From the NCBI GenBank assembly GCA_016220085.1, contig JACRIN010000092.1, positions 1-64,000 on the forward strand: DNA of 64,000 bases, given 5' to 3'. Source of the stretch: Planctomycetota bacterium (GTDB lineage Bacteria; Planctomycetota; UBA1135; GCA-002686595). The notes beneath the pieces were generated by a model. It was not told where the DNA came from and ran no database searches. It was given only the letters and a program-made list of their open reading frames with translations. This document shows, piece after piece, positions 61,388 to 64,000 of this stretch (its first letter is position 1; each line of letters begins with the position of its first letter). The translations under genes and the position numbers were made by a program.

Positions 61388-63163
61388 ATGACGAACACCT
61401 ATCGACGGATCTCGCTCTGCGCCCTCGCCGCTCTCTCGTTGACGGCGGGCGCGCTCGCGGGCGAGTCGGCGGTTTTCCGGGGTGTGCCTGGCGGCAGCGG
61501 CGACGTGATCGCCTTCGACGTCGCGGCGCCCGCGACCGCGCATTCCGTTCCGGGTCTCGCCGGAGTCGTCCTGCTGCCTCTCGACTTCTCCGGCCACAGC
61601 GCAGCCGACGAACTCTCGCCGCGCTTCCCCCGTCAACGCCTCGACGTCCCGAACGCCTCGCGACTGGTGCTGCAAAACGGTCGCGGCTCGCTCTACCGAT
61701 TCGTGCGCAGCGGCGCGACCGAGGACGCCTACGGCTTCTTCGTCGTCGACTCGATCGGCGTGCGCGTGCTGCACGAGCTCAAGGTGCCGTCGGGCGCGGG
61801 CGATCCGTTCCTCCCGACCCTCGCGGTCGCGTTCGACGGCGCGGCGCTGCTCGCCGCGACCACGCTCGCCGCGGGCGGCGATCTCCTGGAAATCCAGGTC
61901 GCGACAGGCGCGGTCGACGTCCGCACCTCCGCGCTCGCACCCTTCGACTTCGGCCCCTTCGGACTGGGGCTCGGACCGCAGTGCGGGTTCGCCGTCCACG
62001 CTTCCGGGATCCTGCGCTTCTCGCGCGCGGTCGGCGGCAACGCGACTTCGGTGACGTTCCCCGCGCCCGCGCCGAGTTGGTTCTCGCGCGAGCTCATGCT
62101 CTCCCTCCAAGGCGACCACGCGGCGACCACCGCCGGCGCGGCCGCGACGCAAGCGTTCGTCTACGCGCTCGGCACCACGGGCGCCGCTGTCCAGGTCAGC
62201 ACCACGCCGACCAGCCTCTCGGGCGCCGGATTCCTGCCCGCCGCCGACGGACCGCACCTCGCGATCTCCGACGACGGCAGCACGGTCGCGTGGCGCACCG
62301 AAGGCCTGAAGCGCGAAGCGTTCATGGCGCGCGCGCAACCGATCGGCGGCGAACTGCCCGAGCACCTGAGTTCCGACGCGCGCTTCCTCGACACGCTCGA
62401 CGAAATCGGGCTCTACGGTTTCCGGCCTGCTTCGAATCGACTGGTCGTCGGCATCGGCGCCGGCGATCCCGCGTTCCCGAACACGCTCGACAAAGTGGAC
62501 TTTTTCGCCGTCGACCTCCAGGTCGGCGCGCCGCCGACGTTCACGAACCTCTCGCTGTCTTCCGGCGATGCCTCCGTTCCCTTCACGACGCCGCCGACGC
62601 TGAAGCCGACCAATGCCCGCTGGCTCGCCGGCGCCGACGCGTTCGTCGTGCACGACGGGAATGCGGATCAGGTGCTCGTCGTCCGCGCGGCGCAGACCGG
62701 CGCGCAGTTGCTCATGAGCAACGCCAAGAGTCTCGACTGGATCGAAGCGCTTCCGAACGAGCTGATGCTCTCGGTCCGCGACTCGCAGGGGAACAAGCCC
62801 CAGCAGCTTTGGCGCGTCGACTCGGCGATCGCGGGGTCGCCGACGCTCGTCGCGACCTTCCAACCGGGCAACGAGCTCGATCGCGTTGCAGTGCGAGCCG
62901 ACGGATGGCTCGCGTTCATCGAAGCCGGCGGACCGAGCGAGTTCGTGTGGCGCTACGGGAGTGCCAGCGGACAGGTCACGCTGCTGACCAGCCGACCGCT
63001 GCCGTACGGACCGAGCATGGGGTTCGCACCGGCGGGTGAGCTGCTGTTCTCGATCGGCGTGCCGGGTGCGCAAGCGCTGTATGGCGCGTGGCCCTTCGCG
63101 GGTGCGCCGAAGCGGTTGCCGATCGGGCCGGTGCAACCCGGCTTCGTGCTCCCGGGCGCCTGA
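61388..63163 (+). CDS. Secreted beta-propeller-like protein of unknown function
   Basis: This is a 591-residue protein with a signal peptide (RISLCALAALSLTAGALAGE). The rest is predominantly beta-strand with recurring hydrophobic-Gly-Asp patterns and WRxxG blocks (AISDDGSTVAWRTEGLKREA, RVAVRADGWLAFIEAGG, FVWRYGSASGQVTLLTS). This fits a WD40- or TolB-like propeller. No catalytic residues stand out and I do not recognise a family. It is divergent from the giant sigma54 activator gene across 140 bp. That neighbour could regulate it, but no -24/-12 promoter is clear. ATG 61388 is the start that gives a proper signal peptide. Confidence 0.72.
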   Translation: MTNTYRRISLCALAALSLTAGALAGESAVFRGVPGGSGDVIAFDVAAPATAHSVPGLAGVVLLPLDFSGHSAADELSPRFPRQRLDVPNASRLVLQNGRGSLYRFVRSGATEDAYGFFVVDSIGVRVLHELKVPSGAGDPFLPTLAVAFDGAALLAATTLAAGGDLLEIQVATGAVDVRTSALAPFDFGPFGLGLGPQCGFAVHASGILRFSRAVGGNATSVTFPAPAPSWFSRELMLSLQGDHAATTAGAAATQAFVYALGTTGAAVQVSTTPTSLSGAGFLPAADGPHLAISDDGSTVAWRTEGLKREAFMARAQPIGGELPEHLSSDARFLDTLDEIGLYGFRPASNRLVVGIGAGDPAFPNTLDKVDFFAVDLQVGAPPTFTNLSLSSGDASVPFTTPPTLKPTNARWLAGADAFVVHDGNADQVLVVRAAQTGAQLLMSNAKSLDWIEALPNELMLSVRDSQGNKPQQLWRVDSAIAGSPTLVATFQPGNELDRVAVRADGWLAFIEAGGPSEFVWRYGSASGQVTLLTSRPLPYGPSMGFAPAGELLFSIGVPGAQALYGAWPFAGAPKRLPIGPVQPGFVLPGA

Positions 63164-63249
63164 CAGACCCTGCCTCGCACCGCTGTGCCGAAATCGCGTT
63201 GGAGCCGACACCACGGCGGGGTGGTGCGGCCTGTGCGGGTTGGACTCCG

Positions 63250-63257
63250 AAGGAGGG
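63250..63257 (+). promoter_or_regulatory. Shine-Dalgarno of the zinc-ribbon fragment gene
   Basis: AAGGAGGG, 10 bp before ATG 63268. It is among the strongest ribosome sites in the window and selects this start over the long frame from 63088. Confidence 0.8.
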
Positions 63258-63267
63258 TCGACTCGCC

Positions 63268-63537
63268 ATGCAGTTCCAACCCCGTTTCTGCCCGCGTCCC
63301 GACTGCCGGTCTCACGCGCAAGGCCGGGTCGGAGGGCGGCGCGAGACCCATCCCCGAGTTCCGTTCCTCTACCGACGGCGCGACACGTTCACGCGCGGCT
63401 GCGACCGCCGCGTCGTCCCACGCTTCCTCTGTCTGACCTGCAAGCGCGGCTTCTCCGAGCAGAGCTTGCGCGTCAAGTACCGCCTCGGGCGGCGCGAGCT
63501 CTTGCCGCTGCTCTTCCTCGACCGCGTGCCGAAGTAG
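63268..63537 (+). pseudogene. Truncated transposase-type zinc-ribbon protein (IS1/InsA-like N-terminus)
   Basis: This is an 89-residue protein with a CPRPDC knuckle and a second CLTC knuckle 39 residues later. The surrounding motif VPRFLCLTCKRGFSEQSLRV, then the KYRLGRREL stretch, resembles the N-terminal zinc ribbon of transposases in which RFxCxxCxRxFSxxT is conserved. The remaining DNA-binding and catalytic DDE parts are missing: the frame ends after LFLDRVPK and the next gene converges 13 bp away. I saw no terminal inverted repeats or target duplication. It may be a remnant, or a small domesticated DNA-binding protein with intact translation signals. Confidence 0.6.
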
Positions 63538-63550
63538 CGGCCGCCGCAGC

Positions 63551-64000
63551 TCAAAGGACGGTGTAAGGCAGGACGAGCGGCGTAGCGAACGCGCCCCCGC
63601 CAACAGCCCCCAACCCAGCGTGCACCTCGATCGTCAATCCACCCACCGGCCAGCCCCCTCCGGGCGGCGCGATCTGCAGATCCTCGCCGACGGTGCTGAG
63701 CACGATCGCGAGCTCTTGTCCGCCTCCGTCGAGCGCGCGCACGCGCGTCGCGTCGGCGGTGCTCGGGTCGAGAGTGCCACCCAGGAACTCGAGCAGCAGC
63801 GGTTGCGAGGGATCGATCGCCTGATCGATCCGCGGCGTCGATCGCGCGAGGACGAAGAACGCGGGTGGACTCGCTGCGAGCATGCCCGGCGTCCGCGCGC
63901 CAGGCGCACCGAGAGCGCCCGCGTCGACCGGCGGCGCGCCAAGCGGCACCATCGCCGCGCCGGAAGCCACGCTGTTCGCGACGACTTGGAAGTCCTCGGC
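63551..64000 (-). CDS. Ig-like (SbsA-type) domain protein, N-terminus cut by window edge
   Basis: The frame is open from the right edge and ends at 63551. The visible 149 residues contain one SbsA-like Ig fold: PSQPLLLEFLGGTLDPSTAD, then TRVRALDGGGQELAIVL and a last strand PVGGLTIEVHAGLGAVGG. A Pro/Ala/Gly-rich linker precedes it. Such modules are common in large exported surface proteins. The true N-terminus lies outside the window; the ATG at 63970 is internal because the same frame continues upstream without a stop. Confidence 0.65.
   Translation of the reverse strand, partial: AEDFQVVANSVASGAAMVPLGAPPVDAGALGAPGARTPGMLAASPPAFFVLARSTPRIDQAIDPSQPLLLEFLGGTLDPSTADATRVRALDGGGQELAIVLSTVGEDLQIAPPGGGWPVGGLTIEVHAGLGAVGGGAFATPLVLPYTVL

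Noticed and set aside
63164..63550. Complete insertion sequence at the right end
   Set aside because: No catalytic domain, terminal inverted repeats or target-site duplication could be seen around the zinc-ribbon fragment.

Overview
This is 64 kb of very GC-rich (about 70%) bacterial chromosome. It is most likely from a planctomycete (Planctomycetota). That is an inference from the mix of genes: secreted lamin-tail-domain proteins, MORN_2 (YwqK-like) repeat proteins, a sulfatase-fold hydrolase, FHA/Ser-Thr kinase signalling, a DUF4340/Gld-type ABC operon and lipoprotein signals of the diderm type. Long antisense open frames are everywhere because of the GC content and were ignored. No rRNA, tRNA, CRISPR array or complete insertion sequence was seen.

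Layout. 1-8.9 kb holds housekeeping genes: gap (runs off the left edge), then on the plus strand tilS, yggS, an FHA/Ser-Thr kinase and yggU, then a divergent purine nucleoside phosphorylase relative coupled to purN. 8.9-12.7 kb (minus) carries an mrfA-mrfB DNA-repair pair. 12.8-18.1 kb (minus) is a four-gene Gld-like ABC operon (ATPase, permease, GldG-like, DUF4340). 18.3-24.5 kb (minus) has dnaK, an M61-type peptidase, and an NtrC-type two-component pair. 24.5-25.6 kb (plus) is a Sua5/YrdC to low-molecular-weight phosphatase fusion cut by one in-frame TAG. 25.7-30.4 kb (minus) holds two MORN_2 proteins, a DUF3501 protein, a SagB-type nitroreductase and a HEAT protein. 31-33.9 kb (plus) is a thioredoxin-fold protein translationally coupled to a hybrid histidine kinase.

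34.0-45.8 kb (minus) is a tightly packed eight-gene operon: a toroid-repeat protein, a YuiH-like molybdopterin oxidoreductase, a HEAT/amidotransferase-like protein, a sugar-binding lipoprotein, a GH127 glycosidase lipoprotein, a double ABC ATPase and two permeases. The two-permease arrangement resembles the YtfQRT-YjfF furanose importer, and GH127 enzymes release arabinofuranose, so the operon probably liberates and imports a furanose sugar. 46.3-56 kb carries a polytopic membrane protein with a TPR-like tail, a MORN_2 lipoprotein, two lamin-tail proteins (one with an MBL nuclease fold), an AsmA-like protein and a sulfatase-fold hydrolase. 56.3-61.2 kb encodes a 1635-residue pseudokinase-TPR-GAF-sigma54 activator. 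The right end has a secreted beta-propeller-like protein, a truncated transposase-type zinc ribbon and the 3' part of an Ig-like protein.

Two general themes recur. Genes inside operons overlap by ATGA or GTGA at least ten times, pointing to widespread translational coupling. Most of the longer gaps between operons are filled with short tandem repeats of different unit length (14, 16, 17 and 31 bp).
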